A stretch of DNA of 64,000 bases from Mycolicibacterium porcinum (GTDB taxonomy: Bacteria > Actinomycetota > Actinomycetes > Mycobacteriales > Mycobacteriaceae), in assembly GCA_002086835.1 (NCBI GenBank), contig MVIG01000007.1, forward strand, positions 248,001 to 312,000, read 5' to 3'. A model generated the notes under the pieces. The model did not search any database. It saw only the letters and a list, made by a program, of their open reading frames with translations, and had not been told where the DNA came from. The number at the start of each line of letters is the position of its first letter. The first letter of the stretch is position 1. Shown in pieces: positions 16,539 to 26,221 of this stretch. The translations under genes and the position numbers were made by a program.

Positions 16539-17774
16539 ATGGTCAGGCGGGCGGCGGCAACGGCTTTGGGGCAGTACGCCCAGGGCGCGGCTTTTCGCGG
16601 GTTGCTGCTGCAATTCGCCCTGCGGCTTCTGTTGGTGGCGTTCATCTTCTTCGCGTTGTTCCTGCAACCGCCCGAGACGTACCGCTGGCCCTACGCGCTG
16701 CTCTGGATGGCCTACATAGCCGCGATCGCCTGCTGGGGTTTCTGGGCGCTGCGCCGGTCCGATCATGCCGGGATCGAGACCAGGCGCTGGGTTGCGCTGC
16801 TCATGTTGTGCGCGGATGTCGCTGTGGTGTCCATACTTTCGGTGGAATCAGGTCTCAGCTCGCCGAATACCTGGACCTCCGACGTGCTCCACTACGGGCT
16901 GTTCCTCATCCCGCTGATCGCAGCAGCCCAGCTCGATCCGTTCGTCAGTGCGGTGATCGCCGTCCCCACCGTCGCCGCATACGTCGTCGTGCTCTGGGTG
17001 AACCAGACTGCCAACGGCGACGAACCGTGGGGTTCGATTCTCACGACGACGGGAGTGTTGTTCGGGCTGGCCGCGGGATCGGTCACGCTGTCATGGATCC
17101 AGCAGTCGAAAGAGCTCACCATCGCCCGGTTGGCCCAGGAACGCAGTCAGCTGCTCGAAGAGATCGTCACCCTCGAAAAGCGGGAAAGGCAAACCCTGTC
17201 CGAAAGATTGCACGACGGAGCGCTGCAATATGTCCTGGCTTCGCGCCGGGAGATGGAAGAGGTGCGGGAAGGGTCCGCCGAATCGATGGACCGCGTCGAC
17301 GTGGCGCTCGGCGAGTGCTCCCGGCTGCTGCGCGACGTGGTCCGGGAACTGCACCCCGAAGTGCTTGCGCGAGCGGGCCTCAGGGCCGCCATCACCTCGC
17401 TGGCCGACAGCATCGCGGCGCGCACCACCCTCGCCGTCCACGTGGACTGCCAGAACTGGCCCGATGATGTGCGGACCGACGCCGATCACCTGCTCTACAG
17501 TGCGGCGCGGGAGTTTTCGACGAATGCGATCAAGCACGCCAAGGCCGAGAACCTGACGTTCACGCTGCAACGCTCAGAAGGGCGCGCCACGCTGTGCGTC
17601 GCCGACGACGGCGTGGGCATCCAACGGGAACGCCTCGCGGTGAGCGTCGAGACCGGCCATATCGGCTTCGCCTCGATACGCGCCAAAGTGCTGGCCCTCG
17701 GTGGCGTGCTGGACGTTCACGATGCCCGCGGCACCGAGATCGCGATCTCCCTGCCGTCGCAGACCGCCGTCTGA
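16539..17774 (+). CDS. sensor histidine kinase, NarL/DesK (HisKA_3) type
   Basis: A 411-residue membrane sensor kinase. The N-terminal half has about six TM helices (residues 20-190), followed by a linker helix. The dimerisation/phosphoacceptor motif is ERLHDGALQYV with His225. The HATPase domain shows EFSTNAIKHAKAEN (N box), VADDGVGI (G1), and GHIGFASIRAKVLALGG (G2). Proteins of this class phosphorylate LuxR/NarL response regulators, normally encoded next door. No such regulator is present: the 3' neighbour is the convergent cutinase gene, one base away. Signal and partner are unknown. Confidence 0.85.
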   Translation: MVRRAAATALGQYAQGAAFRGLLLQFALRLLLVAFIFFALFLQPPETYRWPYALLWMAYIAAIACWGFWALRRSDHAGIETRRWVALLMLCADVAVVSILSVESGLSSPNTWTSDVLHYGLFLIPLIAAAQLDPFVSAVIAVPTVAAYVVVLWVNQTANGDEPWGSILTTTGVLFGLAAGSVTLSWIQQSKELTIARLAQERSQLLEEIVTLEKRERQTLSERLHDGALQYVLASRREMEEVREGSAESMDRVDVALGECSRLLRDVVRELHPEVLARAGLRAAITSLADSIAARTTLAVHVDCQNWPDDVRTDADHLLYSAAREFSTNAIKHAKAENLTFTLQRSEGRATLCVADDGVGIQRERLAVSVETGHIGFASIRAKVLALGGVLDVHDARGTEIAISLPSQTAV

Positions 17775-17775
17775 C

Positions 17776-18738
17776 TCAGACCCAGCCGATCGGTGCAGGC
17801 TGCGTGGTGGGCACGGGGGTCGACGGGCCTGGCTGCCCGTAACCCGGTGCGTCGGGGCTGTATGCCGGCGAGGGACCGTGGACGGAGTTGTCCGGGTTGT
17901 AGCTCGGCGTCTGCCCATAACCCGGCAGCGGTCCGTACGTCGGCACCGAGCCGGACCCCTGCAGCGGGCCGAACTCAGGCAGCTGACCGTAATCCGGCAG
18001 CGCGGGGCCATACCCTGGCACCGATTGGCCGGAGCCGGTCAGCAGCCTGGCCGCGATGAACGTCGCCGCCTGGGTGGTGTACACGGGGACGTAACCCTCG
18101 GTGTGTCCACTCCATTCATTGCCCTGACCCTCGTGACAGATCGGGTCCATGGGGTTACACAGGTCGATCGCCTTCGAACCGAACAGTGCGCTCTGGCCGG
18201 CGATCGATTGCTTGGTGCGGGTGGCCACGTCGCCGAAGGTGGTGATCGCCTTCACGTTGTCCGCAAGTTCGGGCGGCAGTGAATCGCCCCATTTGATGCC
18301 ACCCACCGGGTTGCCGACCACGATGTTGATCACGCTCGCACCCTGCGAATAGCCGCCGAGCACGATCTGGGTGTCGGGGCACGACGACAGCGTGGACTTG
18401 ATGTGGGAGATCGCGTCTTTGGCGCCGTCGCCGCCGTGCAGCTGCAGCTTGCTGGCCTTGTAGTTCACCCCGTAGGTCTTCAGATTCAAGCCGGGGATCT
18501 GCTTGCGCAGCGCGTCGGCGAGGGCATCGCCGACCCGGCCCATGCCCGCCGGTTCGTCGGTACCGCGCGCGAAGACGAGCTCCGCGTCGGCGCAGTCATC
18601 AGCAGTCGCCACCGGCGGTGCGGTGAGGGCGACGAGCGGAAAACCGGAGGTGAGAAGTGCAGCAGCGCCAAGCCCGACCCAGCGACCACCTGACCGCGCA
18701 CTGCCCGTCCGAGGGCTGTGTTTGCGGCTGGAGAACAT
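17776..18738 (-). CDS. secreted cutinase-family serine esterase with Pro/Gly/Tyr-rich tail
   Basis: A 320-residue exported esterase. Signal peptide: about residues 1-46, ending VATADD. The cutinase core shows [15 protein letters not shown], the nucleophile motif GGYSQGASV (G-Y-S-Q-G), [11 protein letters not shown] with the catalytic Asp region, and a GHTEGYVP histidine. These enzymes hydrolyse lipid esters such as phospholipids, triacylglycerols or cutin-like polymers outside the cell. The last ~80 residues are a repetitive tail ([30 protein letters not shown]), absent from short family members. It may attach the enzyme to the envelope. The ATG is preceded by GTTGAGG. Confidence 0.85.
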   Translation of the reverse strand: MFSSRKHSPRTGSARSGGRWVGLGAAALLTSGFPLVALTAPPVATADDCADAELVFARGTDEPAGMGRVGDALADALRKQIPGLNLKTYGVNYKASKLQLHGGDGAKDAISHIKSTLSSCPDTQIVLGGYSQGASVINIVVGNPVGGIKWGDSLPPELADNVKAITTFGDVATRTKQSIAGQSALFGSKAIDLCNPMDPICHEGQGNEWSGHTEGYVPVYTTQAATFIAARLLTGSGQSVPGYGPALPDYGQLPEFGPLQGSGSVPTYGPLPGYGQTPSYNPDNSVHGPSPAYSPDAPGYGQPGPSTPVPTTQPAPIGWV

Positions 18739-18830
18739 GCCTCAACCTAACCCCTATCCCTGACTTCCGCCGAAACATGGGGTAGTCCGCTACCCCATAC
18801 ACAGGCAGCCACGCGACCGACGATGTGAGC

Positions 18831-19014
18831 ATGAACAGCACCGGCATCCGGAAACGAGGATTCGTCGGGGCGACGACCGCCGTGTTGACGTTCGGCCGGG
18901 ATCTTTCACCCCATGCCCCTGGACATTCCGCCTACCCCGCCGCCGCCCAATCCACCGGAATGCATCGGCCTCTTCCCGCTTCCCGGGGCCGACCTGTCAC
19001 ACTGCGTGATCTAG
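18831..19014 (+). pseudogene. possible frameshifted small secreted-peptide gene
   Basis: ATG 18831 opens MNSTGIRKRGFVGATTAVLTFG, a positively charged then hydrophobic start. In the +1 frame from about 18892 the sequence reads GIFHPMPLDIPPTPPPP then NPPECIGLFPLPGADLSHCVI and a stop at 19012-19014. Removing one base near 18893-18897 would join both into a single ~61-residue exported Pro-rich peptide with two cysteines. It could instead be chance reading in GC-rich DNA, or the second part could be a separate 33-residue gene starting at 18913. The rest of the 18739-19026 gap shows nothing else. Confidence 0.25.
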
Positions 19015-19026
19015 GGGACAAAACGA

Positions 19027-19067
19027 TGAAGGCCCAGGTCTGAGATTTACTCTGACCTGGGCCTTCA
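19027..19067 (-). terminator. intrinsic terminator of ssrA
   Basis: Perfect 14-base arms (TGAAGGCCCAGGTC at 19027-19040 and its complement at 19054-19067) lie four bases beyond the tmRNA 3' end. On the minus strand they are followed by a short T run (ATCGTTTTG). Confidence 0.85.
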
Positions 19068-19071
19068 CTCG

Positions 19072-19437
19072 TGGAGCTGCCGGGAATTGAACCCGGGTCC
19101 TACGGCATGTCCTCGAGGCTTCTCCGTGCGCAGTTCGCTGTGCCTCTACTCGGATCTCTCAGTCACGCGAACAAGCCGAGATGACGATCCCAGTCGCTGT
19201 TTGATGTCCCCACGGGTCCCGCGACCGAACCCGTGGGTGGGTCCCTCTAGCTGATGCCAGGGTCCGGGCCGAGGGCGCTCCCGGTCTGACAGACACGCAG
19301 TCGCTTAGGCAGCGAGTGCGTAGTCGCGCTGATTGGAATCGGCGCTTAATTGGTTGCAACGACGCTTACGGTGGTCTCTTGCCTGCACCGGCACGCTTCC
19401 CTTGATTCGATGCGCGAAGTCGAAACCGATCAGCCCC
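19072..19437 (-). ncRNA. ssrA: transfer-messenger RNA (tmRNA)
   Basis: The minus strand begins GGGGCTGATCGGTTTCGAC and ends GGGTTCAATTCCCGGCAGCTCC-A, so the 5' GGGGCTG pairs with the 3' CAGCTCC as the acceptor stem, and the T-arm sequence is typical. The internal tag frame (19305-19343, minus) reads ADSNQRDYALAA then stop, which differs at one residue (N for H) from the M. tuberculosis tag as I recall it. The base after the discriminator reads CGA rather than CCA, so the 3' CCA is not encoded. With SmpB (encoded 170 bases upstream) it rescues stalled ribosomes and marks nascent peptides for proteolysis. Confidence 0.97.
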
Positions 19438-19606
19438 TCGCATCCCTGCCGACTTTCGGCAGGACAATCAATGGTACGCGAACACCAACTGCGAACGCCA
19501 AGCGATTATTCCGAGGCATTCTCGTGTCGCTCGGAGGCGCCGAGGGTGCGTGGAATGTTGGCTCGGCACGGAGTGTCAGCCAGCAGACACGCACGCTCGC
19601 GGTGCT

Positions 19607-20098
19607 TCAGGACATGCCCTTCGCGCGGCGGCCCAGCTCGCGGGTGATCTCGCGATCGGCATCCCGCTTGGCCAGGTCCTGCCGTTTGTCGTGGGCCTGC
19701 TTACCGCGGGCCAGCGCCAGTTCGACCTTCACCTTGCCGTCGGAGAAGTACATCGACAGCGGCACCAGCGTCAGGTTGCCGTCGCGGATCTTGCCGATCA
19801 GGTTGTCGATCTCCCTGCGGTGCAACAGCAGCTTGCGGTTGCGCCGCGGCGCGTGGTTGGTCCACGTGCCGTGGTGATACTCCGCGATGTGCACGTTGCG
19901 CAGCCAGATCTCGCCGTCGTCGACGGTGGCGAACGCGTCGGCCAGGGAGGCCTGACCTTCGCGAAGGCTCTTGACCTCGGTACCCATCAGCGCGATGCCC
20001 GCCTCATAGGTATCGAGAATCATGTAGTTGTGCCGCGCCTTGCGATTGCTGGCCACAATCTGCTTATTGCCGGCGGGGCTGGACTTCTTGGTCGCCAC
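19607..20098 (-). CDS. smpB: SsrA-binding protein SmpB
   Basis: A 163-residue RNA-binding protein that loads tmRNA onto stalled ribosomes. Family landmarks: [34 protein letters not shown], the [10 protein letters not shown] loop, [13 protein letters not shown] and the basic C-terminal tail ([20 protein letters not shown]) that enters the mRNA channel. Length and start (GTG at 20098) are normal for mycobacteria. It follows ftsX by 10 bases and precedes ssrA, an arrangement kept across mycobacteria, so it is probably cotranscribed with ftsEX. Confidence 0.96.
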   Translation of the reverse strand: MATKKSSPAGNKQIVASNRKARHNYMILDTYEAGIALMGTEVKSLREGQASLADAFATVDDGEIWLRNVHIAEYHHGTWTNHAPRRNRKLLLHRREIDNLIGKIRDGNLTLVPLSMYFSDGKVKVELALARGKQAHDKRQDLAKRDADREITRELGRRAKGMS

Positions 20099-20108
20099 TA
20101 GTTCACGA

Positions 20109-21005
20109 CTACCTTCGTATGTAGAGCCGCAGCGTCACATACGCGGTTATGCCGGACATCGCCAGGCCGAGGAACAGCATCCACGGTGCGCTGAAGTAGA
20201 GCACGTCAGCGTAGTCGACCCGGGCAATCAAATTCGACTGATAAAACTGGTCGAGCGCCTTCTCCAGGAACACGGCCCGGACCACGATCAGCCCGACGAT
20301 GGCGATCACCACACCGATCAGCGCCGCGATCATCGCCTCGACGAGGAACGGCAACTGGGTGTACCAGCGGGTCGCACCGACCAGGCGCATGATGCCGATT
20401 TCGGTGCGCCGCGTGTACGCGGCCACCTGGACCATGTTGGCGATCAGCAGCACGGCACCGATCGCCTGCACCAGCGCCACCGCGAATGCGACGCTACTGA
20501 GCCCGTCGAGCACCGCGAACAGGCGGTCGATCAGGTCCTTCTGGTTGAGCACGTTGAGAACGCCCGGCTGGCCCTGCATGGCCTTGTCGAACGCCTCGTG
20601 TTGCTCGGGGTCGTTGAGCTTGACGATGAACGACGCCGGGAACGCATCCTTGCCCGCGACGTCCTTGTACTGCGGGAACTTCTTGATCGCGTCGTCGTAG
20701 GCCTGCTCACGGTTGAGGAAGCTCAGCGAACGCACGTCGTCGCGGTCGTCGATCATCCGGTACAGCGTCTTGCACGCTTCTTCATCGCAGTTGGGGTCGT
20801 TGGCCGAGATGTCGTCGGTCAGGAACACCTGGCTCTCGACCCGGTCCAGATAGATGTCGCGGGACTGGTCGGCCAGTCGCACCACCAGCAGACCGCCACC
20901 GAACAACCCGATCGAGATCGCGGTGGTCAGGATCATCGCCACCGTCATCGTGACGTTGCGACGAAGCCCGGTCAGAACTTCATTGACAAGAAAGCCGAAG
21001 CGCAC
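20109..21005 (-). CDS. ftsX: cell division protein FtsX
   Basis: A 298-residue ABC-type permease subunit. One N-terminal TM helix (about 17-40) is followed by a large extracellular domain (about 45-165) with two cysteines ([10 protein letters not shown]), then three more helices. It partners FtsE and, in mycobacteria, activates the peptidoglycan hydrolase RipC through its outer domain. The GTG start abuts the TAA of ftsE directly (TAAGTG), consistent with coupled translation. The motif [22 protein letters not shown] near the third helix is typical of the family's coupling region. Confidence 0.95.
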   Translation of the reverse strand: MRFGFLVNEVLTGLRRNVTMTVAMILTTAISIGLFGGGLLVVRLADQSRDIYLDRVESQVFLTDDISANDPNCDEEACKTLYRMIDDRDDVRSLSFLNREQAYDDAIKKFPQYKDVAGKDAFPASFIVKLNDPEQHEAFDKAMQGQPGVLNVLNQKDLIDRLFAVLDGLSSVAFAVALVQAIGAVLLIANMVQVAAYTRRTEIGIMRLVGATRWYTQLPFLVEAMIAALIGVVIAIVGLIVVRAVFLEKALDQFYQSNLIARVDYADVLYFSAPWMLFLGLAMSGITAYVTLRLYIRR

Positions 21006-21695
21006 TTAGCGATCCATTCCGTAGACGCCGCGCTGCTCATCACGGATCAGCCGGCCGAGTTCGAGTTCGACGACCCGCTGACGCATGGAGTCGACGATGT
21101 GATGGTCGTGGGTGGCCATCAGCACCGTGGTGCCGGTGCGGTTGATCCGTTCCAGCAGATCCATGATGTCCTTGCTGGTCTCCGGATCCAAGTTTCCGGT
21201 CGGCTCGTCGGCGATCAGGACCAGCGGGCGGTTGACGAAGGCCCGCGCGATGGCGACGCGCTGCTGCTCACCACCGGACAATTCGCTCGGCAGCCGGTTG
21301 GCCTTGCCGGACAGCCCGACCATCTCCAGCACGTCCGGGACCACGCGGTTGATCACCTCGCCGCGCTTGCCGATCACCTCGAGCGCGAACGCCACGTTCT
21401 CGAACACGGTCTTCTGCTGAAGCAGGCGGAAGTCCTGGAACACGCAGCCGATGACCTGCCGCAGGCTCGGGACATGCCGGTCGGCCAGCTTGTTGACGTG
21501 AAACTTGGAGACTCGGATGTCGCCCGATGTGGGCGTCTCGGCCGCCAGGAGAAGCCGCATGAATGTCGACTTGCCCGAACCCGACGGACCGATCAGGAAG
21601 ACGAACTCACCCTTGTCGATTTTCAACGAGACGTCGTCGAGCGCTGGGCGCGCCGAAGACTTGTAGTGCTTCGTCACGTGGTCGAGGGTGATCAT
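21006..21695 (-). CDS. ftsE: cell division ATP-binding protein FtsE
   Basis: A 229-residue ABC ATPase. Walker [11 protein letters not shown]-loop VFQDFRLL, signature [14 protein letters not shown], Walker [13 protein letters not shown] and the H-loop [10 protein letters not shown] are all intact. It powers the FtsX-dependent activation of cell-wall hydrolysis at septum and growing poles. ATG 21695 (MITLDHVTK) is chosen; a GTG one codon earlier is also available, and no clear ribosome binding site separates them. It sits between the Thr-rich protein gene (45 bases upstream) and ftsX. Confidence 0.96.
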   Translation of the reverse strand: MITLDHVTKHYKSSARPALDDVSLKIDKGEFVFLIGPSGSGKSTFMRLLLAAETPTSGDIRVSKFHVNKLADRHVPSLRQVIGCVFQDFRLLQQKTVFENVAFALEVIGKRGEVINRVVPDVLEMVGLSGKANRLPSELSGGEQQRVAIARAFVNRPLVLIADEPTGNLDPETSKDIMDLLERINRTGTTVLMATHDHHIVDSMRQRVVELELGRLIRDEQRGVYGMDR

Positions 21696-21740
21696 CACGG
21701 CACGCCAGTGTAGCGGGGTTCAAACATCCGGCAGGTCAGG

Positions 21741-22268
21741 CTATCGCGGCAATGTCGGCGCCACCGACTCCTGGCCCGGTTGCGGCTGCTCGACGGCGGG
21801 GCTCGGGGCCGGCCCCGGGAACACCGGCAACGTGAAAGGCGGGAGCAGTCCCGGACCGTCCGGATCGATCACCGTCGTCCTCGGAGCCCCCGGCGGCGGC
21901 GTGGTCGTCGGACTCGTCGGCGCACCCGGCGTGGTGGTCTCGGTGGTCTCCGGGGTCTCGGTCGGCGTCGTGGTCGTCGGGACCGTGGTTTCGGTGGTCT
22001 CCGGCGTCTCCGTCGGCGTCGTCGTGCGGGGAGTCTGCAGCTTCGTGCGCGGCACCCAGGTGTACTCGGGATCGGGCACGAAGCCGGGCGGCACCACCTG
22101 GCTGTCGGGCGTCTGCGGTGTGGCCTGTTTGGGCGCGTACTCCTGCTGCACCCACGACAGCGCGATGAACACGATGATCAGCACGACGGTCGACGTGCGA
22201 AGCCGACCGACACGGCTGTGCCAGAGCCTTTCGACCGTCTCGGTCACCCGGGTGAAGTCGAGTTTCAC
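21741..22268 (-). CDS. membrane-anchored Thr/Pro-rich protein (Rv3103c-type)
   Basis: A 175-residue protein: short cytoplasmic N-terminus, one TM helix (TSTVVLIIVFIALSWVQQEY, about 26-45), then an exported low-complexity region. The region contains two near-identical 14-residue blocks (TTTPTETPETTETT) and a proline-rich end. The position between mscS and ftsE matches M. tuberculosis Rv3103c. Its GTG start overlaps the stop of the mscS-type gene by 4 bases. The Thr/Pro tail could be O-mannosylated, as in other exported mycobacterial proteins. A structural or FtsEX-related role is only a guess from context. Confidence 0.8.
   Translation of the reverse strand: MKLDFTRVTETVERLWHSRVGRLRTSTVVLIIVFIALSWVQQEYAPKQATPQTPDSQVVPPGFVPDPEYTWVPRTKLQTPRTTTPTETPETTETTVPTTTTPTETPETTETTTPGAPTSPTTTPPPGAPRTTVIDPDGPGLLPPFTLPVFPGPAPSPAVEQPQPGQESVAPTLPR
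21934..22026. repeat. two-copy 51-base-period tandem repeat in coding sequence
   Basis: Bases 21934-21975 and 21985-22026 are near-identical 42-base units, and each encodes the PTETPETTETT block on the minus strand. Such tandem units can change copy number by slippage. Confidence 0.7.
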
Positions 22269-23248
22269 TTCTTCGGCTCCTGAGCCGGGGCCGGGGGTGC
22301 CGCGACCGTCTCCGCGACCGCAGCGGGATGGATGACGTCGCCTGCCGCGGCGATCGACGCGTCGGACGACGTCACCACGCCGGCCCGGCGCAGCGCCCGC
22401 ACCACCCGCACCCGCAGTCGTCGGCCCACGTCGAACTGTTTGCCCGGCAGCGTGCGCGCGACCATCCGGAGGTTCACGGTGTCCAGTCCGATGCTCTCGA
22501 CACCCATCAGCTGCGGCTTGTCGAGCAGCAGCTTGGACAGCTCGCCGTCCTCGGCCGCCTTCTCGGCGACGTCGTTGAGCACGTCGTTGACCACGTTGAG
22601 GTCGGCGCTGACCGGGACGGGGATGTCGACGACGGCACGCGCCCAGTCCTTGGACAGGTTCAGCGCCTTGACGATCTGCCCGTTGGGCACGGTGTACATC
22701 TCGCCCTCGGATGACCGCAGCTTGGTGACCCGCAGCGTGACGTCTTCGACGGTGCCCTCGGCCTCGTTGGCCGCGGCGATCGTCAGCCGGACCAGGTCAC
22801 CGAAGCCGTACTGCTTCTCGGTGATGATGAAGAAGCCGGCGAGCAGGTCCTGCACGATGCGCTGGGCACCGAAACCCAGCGCGGCACCGAGCACCGCCGC
22901 CGGGGCGACCAGAGAGGCGACCGGCACCTGCAGCGCATCGGTCACCTCGACGAGCACGATGATGAACAGAACCGCCACCGACACCCACGAGATCACCGAG
23001 GCGACGGCCTGCCGGTGCTTGGCACTCTCCGAGCGCACCAGCGCATCGCTTTCCTGATACTCGGCGTCGATCCGGCGCACGACACGTTGCGCGGCCCAGT
23101 TGATGAAGCGTGCCGCGAGCAGGCCGCCGATGAGCAGCAGGGCGATCCGCAGTCCCGTGGTCAGGATCCAGACGCCGATCTCGCCGTGCCAGAACGAGTG
23201 CCAGCGGTCGGCGAGTTGAAGGGCGAGCACCGTATTAGTCGTCGTCAT
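22265..23248 (-). CDS. small-conductance mechanosensitive channel MscS family protein
   Basis: A 327-residue membrane protein. Three or four N-terminal TM helices (about 28-50, 80-100, 105-130) lead into the conserved pore/beta domain: [39 protein letters not shown] is the Gly/Ala-rich pore helix followed by the beta-domain start. [26 protein letters not shown] is the classic family signature. It should open on membrane tension and release solutes. It corresponds by position to Rv3104c. The ATG overlaps the prfB stop by 14 bases, so it belongs to the same operon. Confidence 0.9.
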   Translation of the reverse strand: MTTTNTVLALQLADRWHSFWHGEIGVWILTTGLRIALLLIGGLLAARFINWAAQRVVRRIDAEYQESDALVRSESAKHRQAVASVISWVSVAVLFIIVLVEVTDALQVPVASLVAPAAVLGAALGFGAQRIVQDLLAGFFIITEKQYGFGDLVRLTIAAANEAEGTVEDVTLRVTKLRSSEGEMYTVPNGQIVKALNLSKDWARAVVDIPVPVSADLNVVNDVLNDVAEKAAEDGELSKLLLDKPQLMGVESIGLDTVNLRMVARTLPGKQFDVGRRLRVRVVRALRRAGVVTSSDASIAAAGDVIHPAAVAETVAAPPAPAQEPKK

Positions 23249-24344
23249 CTTTTCTGTTGCGCCATCTGATCCCCGCTTCCAGGAATCCGTCGATGTCTCC
23301 GTCCAGCACCGTGGCCGGGTTGCCGACCTCGTACTCGGTGCGCAGATCCTTGACCATCTGATACGGGTGCAGCACGTAGGACCGCATCTGGTTGCCCCAC
23401 GAGCTGCCCCCGTCTCCCTTGAGCGCGTCCATCTCGGCGCGCTCCTCCAAACGCTTGCGTTCCAGGAGGCGGGCCTGCAGAACCCGCATCGCCGCCACCT
23501 TGTTCTGCAGCTGCGACTTCTCGTTCTGACAGGTCACCACGATCCCGGTCGGGATGTGGGTGAGCCGGACCGCGGAGTCGGTGGTGTTCACCGACTGCCC
23601 GCCGGGACCGCTGGAGCGGTACACGTCGACGCGCAGGTCCCCTTCCGGGATCTCGATGTGGTCGGTGGTCTCCACGACGGGCAGCACCTCGACGTCGGCG
23701 AACGACGTCTGACGGCGACTCTGGTTGTCGAACGGGCTGATGCGCACCAGCCGGTGCGTGCCCTGCTCGACCGAGAGGGTGCCGTAGGCGAAGGGGGCGT
23801 GCACCGCGAAGGTCGCGCTCTTGATCCCCGCTTCCTCTGCGTACGACGTGTCGAACACCTCGACGGGGTAGTCGTGCTTCTCGGCCCACCGGATATACAT
23901 CCGCATCAGCATCTCGGCCCAGTCCGCGGCGTCGACGCCACCGGCGCCGGAGCGGATCGTGACGACGGCCTCGCGCTCGTCGTACTCACCCGAGAGCAGG
24001 GTGCGGACCTCGAGGGTCTCGATCTCCTCGCGAAGCTTGACGAGTTCGGCATCGGCCTCGGCGAGCTCGTCTTCACCGCCCTCTTCGGCAGCGAGTTCGA
24101 ACAGCACCGGCAGGTCATCGACACGCTGACGCAACTCCTGGACGCGGCGCAGTTCACTCTGCGCATGAGAGAGCTCACTGGTGACCTTCTGGGCCCGCGA
24201 CTGGTCGTCCCAGAGGTTCGGATCGGAGGCCTGCTGCTCGAGCATGTCGATCCGCTGGCGCAGGCCATCGATGTCGAGCACCCGCTCCACTGTCGTCAGG
24301 GTGGTGTCGAGTGCGGCTACGGCGGCTTGGCGGTCTGGATCCAC
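23235..24344 (-). CDS. prfB: peptide chain release factor 2
   Basis: A 369-residue class I release factor that ends translation at UGA and UAA. The stop-codon reading tripeptide SPF ([15 protein letters not shown]) and the catalytic GGQ ([14 protein letters not shown]) are present. N-terminal helices ([27 protein letters not shown]) match RF2 rather than RF1. The frame is continuous from the GTG at 24344, with no internal in-frame UGA, so the programmed frameshift that regulates prfB in many bacteria is absent. It is first gene of the run prfB-mscS-Rv3103c type-ftsE-ftsX-smpB. Confidence 0.96.
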   Translation of the reverse strand: MDPDRQAAVAALDTTLTTVERVLDIDGLRQRIDMLEQQASDPNLWDDQSRAQKVTSELSHAQSELRRVQELRQRVDDLPVLFELAAEEGGEDELAEADAELVKLREEIETLEVRTLLSGEYDEREAVVTIRSGAGGVDAADWAEMLMRMYIRWAEKHDYPVEVFDTSYAEEAGIKSATFAVHAPFAYGTLSVEQGTHRLVRISPFDNQSRRQTSFADVEVLPVVETTDHIEIPEGDLRVDVYRSSGPGGQSVNTTDSAVRLTHIPTGIVVTCQNEKSQLQNKVAAMRVLQARLLERKRLEERAEMDALKGDGGSSWGNQMRSYVLHPYQMVKDLRTEYEVGNPATVLDGDIDGFLEAGIRWRNRKDDDD

Positions 24345-24494
24345 GGATGTTCAGGGTACCCGGCGGCATTTCGGCGGCAGTTCTCTCCGACTCGCGGCAG
24401 CACCGGCGATCTGTGTTTAAAGTCGGTTGGTACCCGGCCCGACAGCCTCGGGACGGGTCTGTGACGGCTTTTCCGGCTCGTAAGAAGGCAGGGT

Positions 24495-25865
24495 ATGCGC
24501 CCATATCACGTAGCGATCGTCGGCTCCGGCCCCTCGGGATTCTTTGCTGCCGCATCGCTGCTGAAGTTCGCCGATGCGCCCGACTCCGATCGCGACGTCC
24601 GCGTCGACATGCTCGAGATGCTGCCGACCCCGTGGGGACTGGTGCGGTCCGGAGTAGCGCCCGACCATCCGAAGATCAAGTCGATCAGCGCACAGTTCGA
24701 CAAGACCGCCGCCGACGCCCGGTTCCGGTTCTTCGGCAACATCAAGGTCGGCGAGCACATCACGCCCGCAGAGCTGGCGGACCGCTACGACGCGGTGGTC
24801 TACGCCATCGGGGCGCAGTCCGACCGGGCGCTGCACATCCCCGGCGAAGACCTGCCGGGCAGCGTGGCCGCCGTCGACTTCGTCGGCTGGTACAACGCCC
24901 ATCCCCATTTCGACGGCATGGCACCGAATCTGGCGGGCGGACGTGCGGTGGTGGTCGGCAACGGCAACGTCGCACTGGACGTGGCCCGGATCCTGGTCAG
25001 CGACCCGCAAGCCCTGGCCAACACCGACATCGCCGACCACGCCCTGGCCTCGCTGGACACCCGCGGCGTCGAAGAGGTCGTGGTGATCGGACGCCGCGGG
25101 CCGTTGCAGGCCACGTTCACCACCCTGGAGTTGCGCGAACTCGGCGATCTGGAGGGATTGGGCGACGTCGACGTCATCCTCGACCCGGCCGACTTCGACG
25201 ACATCACCGACGAGGATCTGGAGGCGGCGAGCAAGACCGTCAAGCAGAACATCAAGGTGCTGCGCAAGTATGTCGACGAGCAACCGCGAGAAGCCAAGCG
25301 ACGCATCGTGTTCCGCTTCTGCACCTCCCCCGTCGAGTTGCGCGGTGAGGATCACGTCGAATCGATTGTGCTGGGCCGCAACGAACTTGTCCGCGACGCC
25401 GACGGGCGCATGGTGGCCAAGGACACCGGTGACCGCGAGGAACTGCCCGCCCAGCTGGTGGTCCGGGCGGTGGGTTACCGCGGCGTGCCGACGCCGGGAC
25501 TGCCGTTCGACGAACGCTCCGGCACGATCCCCCACACCGACGGGCGCATCGACGGCAGCCGCAACGAATACGTGGTGGGCTGGATCAAGCGCGGACCGTC
25601 CGGCGTGATCGGCAGCAACAAGAAGGACTCCCAGGACACCGTCGACACCCTGCTGGAAGACCTGCGGGCCCGCGGCGTCGACGAGCGCGGCACCGAGTAC
25701 GACATCGAGCTCGCCGAATGGCTGCTGCAGCACCAGCCCAAGCTCGTCACCGGCGAGCACTGGCAGCTGATCGACGCGCATGAGCGCGCCGCCGGGGAAA
25801 CCGTCGGCCGCCCACGCGTGAAGCTGGCGAGTGTGGCCGAACTGCTCCGGATCGCGCACGCCTGA
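24495..25865 (+). CDS. fprA: ferredoxin/flavodoxin-NADP+ reductase FprA
   Basis: A 456-residue flavoprotein of the adrenodoxin-reductase type that passes electrons between NADPH and ferredoxins, for example to cytochrome P450s. FAD site: VAIVGSGPSGFFAAASLLK at the N-terminus. NADP site: AVVVGNGNVALDVARILV (about 156-173). Other family segments are WGLVRSGVAPDHPKIK and a C-terminal GWIKRGPSGVIGSNKKDSQDTV. Length matches the M. tuberculosis enzyme. The ATG has an AGAAGG element upstream. It is divergent from prfB across 150 bases, as in M. tuberculosis (Rv3105c/Rv3106). Confidence 0.96.
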   Translation: MRPYHVAIVGSGPSGFFAAASLLKFADAPDSDRDVRVDMLEMLPTPWGLVRSGVAPDHPKIKSISAQFDKTAADARFRFFGNIKVGEHITPAELADRYDAVVYAIGAQSDRALHIPGEDLPGSVAAVDFVGWYNAHPHFDGMAPNLAGGRAVVVGNGNVALDVARILVSDPQALANTDIADHALASLDTRGVEEVVVIGRRGPLQATFTTLELRELGDLEGLGDVDVILDPADFDDITDEDLEAASKTVKQNIKVLRKYVDEQPREAKRRIVFRFCTSPVELRGEDHVESIVLGRNELVRDADGRMVAKDTGDREELPAQLVVRAVGYRGVPTPGLPFDERSGTIPHTDGRIDGSRNEYVVGWIKRGPSGVIGSNKKDSQDTVDTLLEDLRARGVDERGTEYDIELAEWLLQHQPKLVTGEHWQLIDAHERAAGETVGRPRVKLASVAELLRIAHA

Positions 25866-26198
25866 TCAGGCCTGCGGCGGCCCGTCCGGCGCGAAAGCCC
25901 ATTTGTCCGGGTTGCCCGGCGAGTAGACGACGGGGAGCAGCGCACCCATGACCGGCCACTCGTTCACATCCACCGCCATGCGCTGGTAGACGACATGCTC
26001 GTTGACGGTCGGCCCGGTGATGACGCCGGTGATGGTGACGTACTGCTCCCCCGTCGCGTCCGGCCGCGGGCTCACCCCCGTCACCAGCAACGTGCCGTGC
26101 GCCAGTTCACCGCGAATTCCCCGGCGCTGCATGATCCGTGGCGCCAGCAGCAGCACGAGCGCCCCGACCAGCAGGAGGAGTATGCCGATTTCCCACAC
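25866..26198 (-). CDS. small membrane protein with OB-like domain, unknown
   Basis: A 110-residue protein when started at the GTG 26198: one TM helix at the N-terminus ([17 protein letters not shown]) then a ~75-residue soluble domain ([59 protein letters not shown]). The pattern of short strands suggests a small beta domain. A longer start at 26249 would overlap the divergent hisN gene. It converges on fprA with no gap (stops abut). Family not recognised. Confidence 0.65.
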   Translation of the reverse strand: MWEIGILLLLVGALVLLLAPRIMQRRGIRGELAHGTLLVTGVSPRPDATGEQYVTITGVITGPTVNEHVVYQRMAVDVNEWPVMGALLPVVYSPGNPDKWAFAPDGPPQA

Positions 26199-26221
26199 CA
26201 GGCCATGGTAGGACTTCAGCC

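Noticed and set aside
23235..24344. programmed frameshift in prfB
   Set aside because: The frame is continuous with no internal in-frame UGA, so no frameshift is needed.
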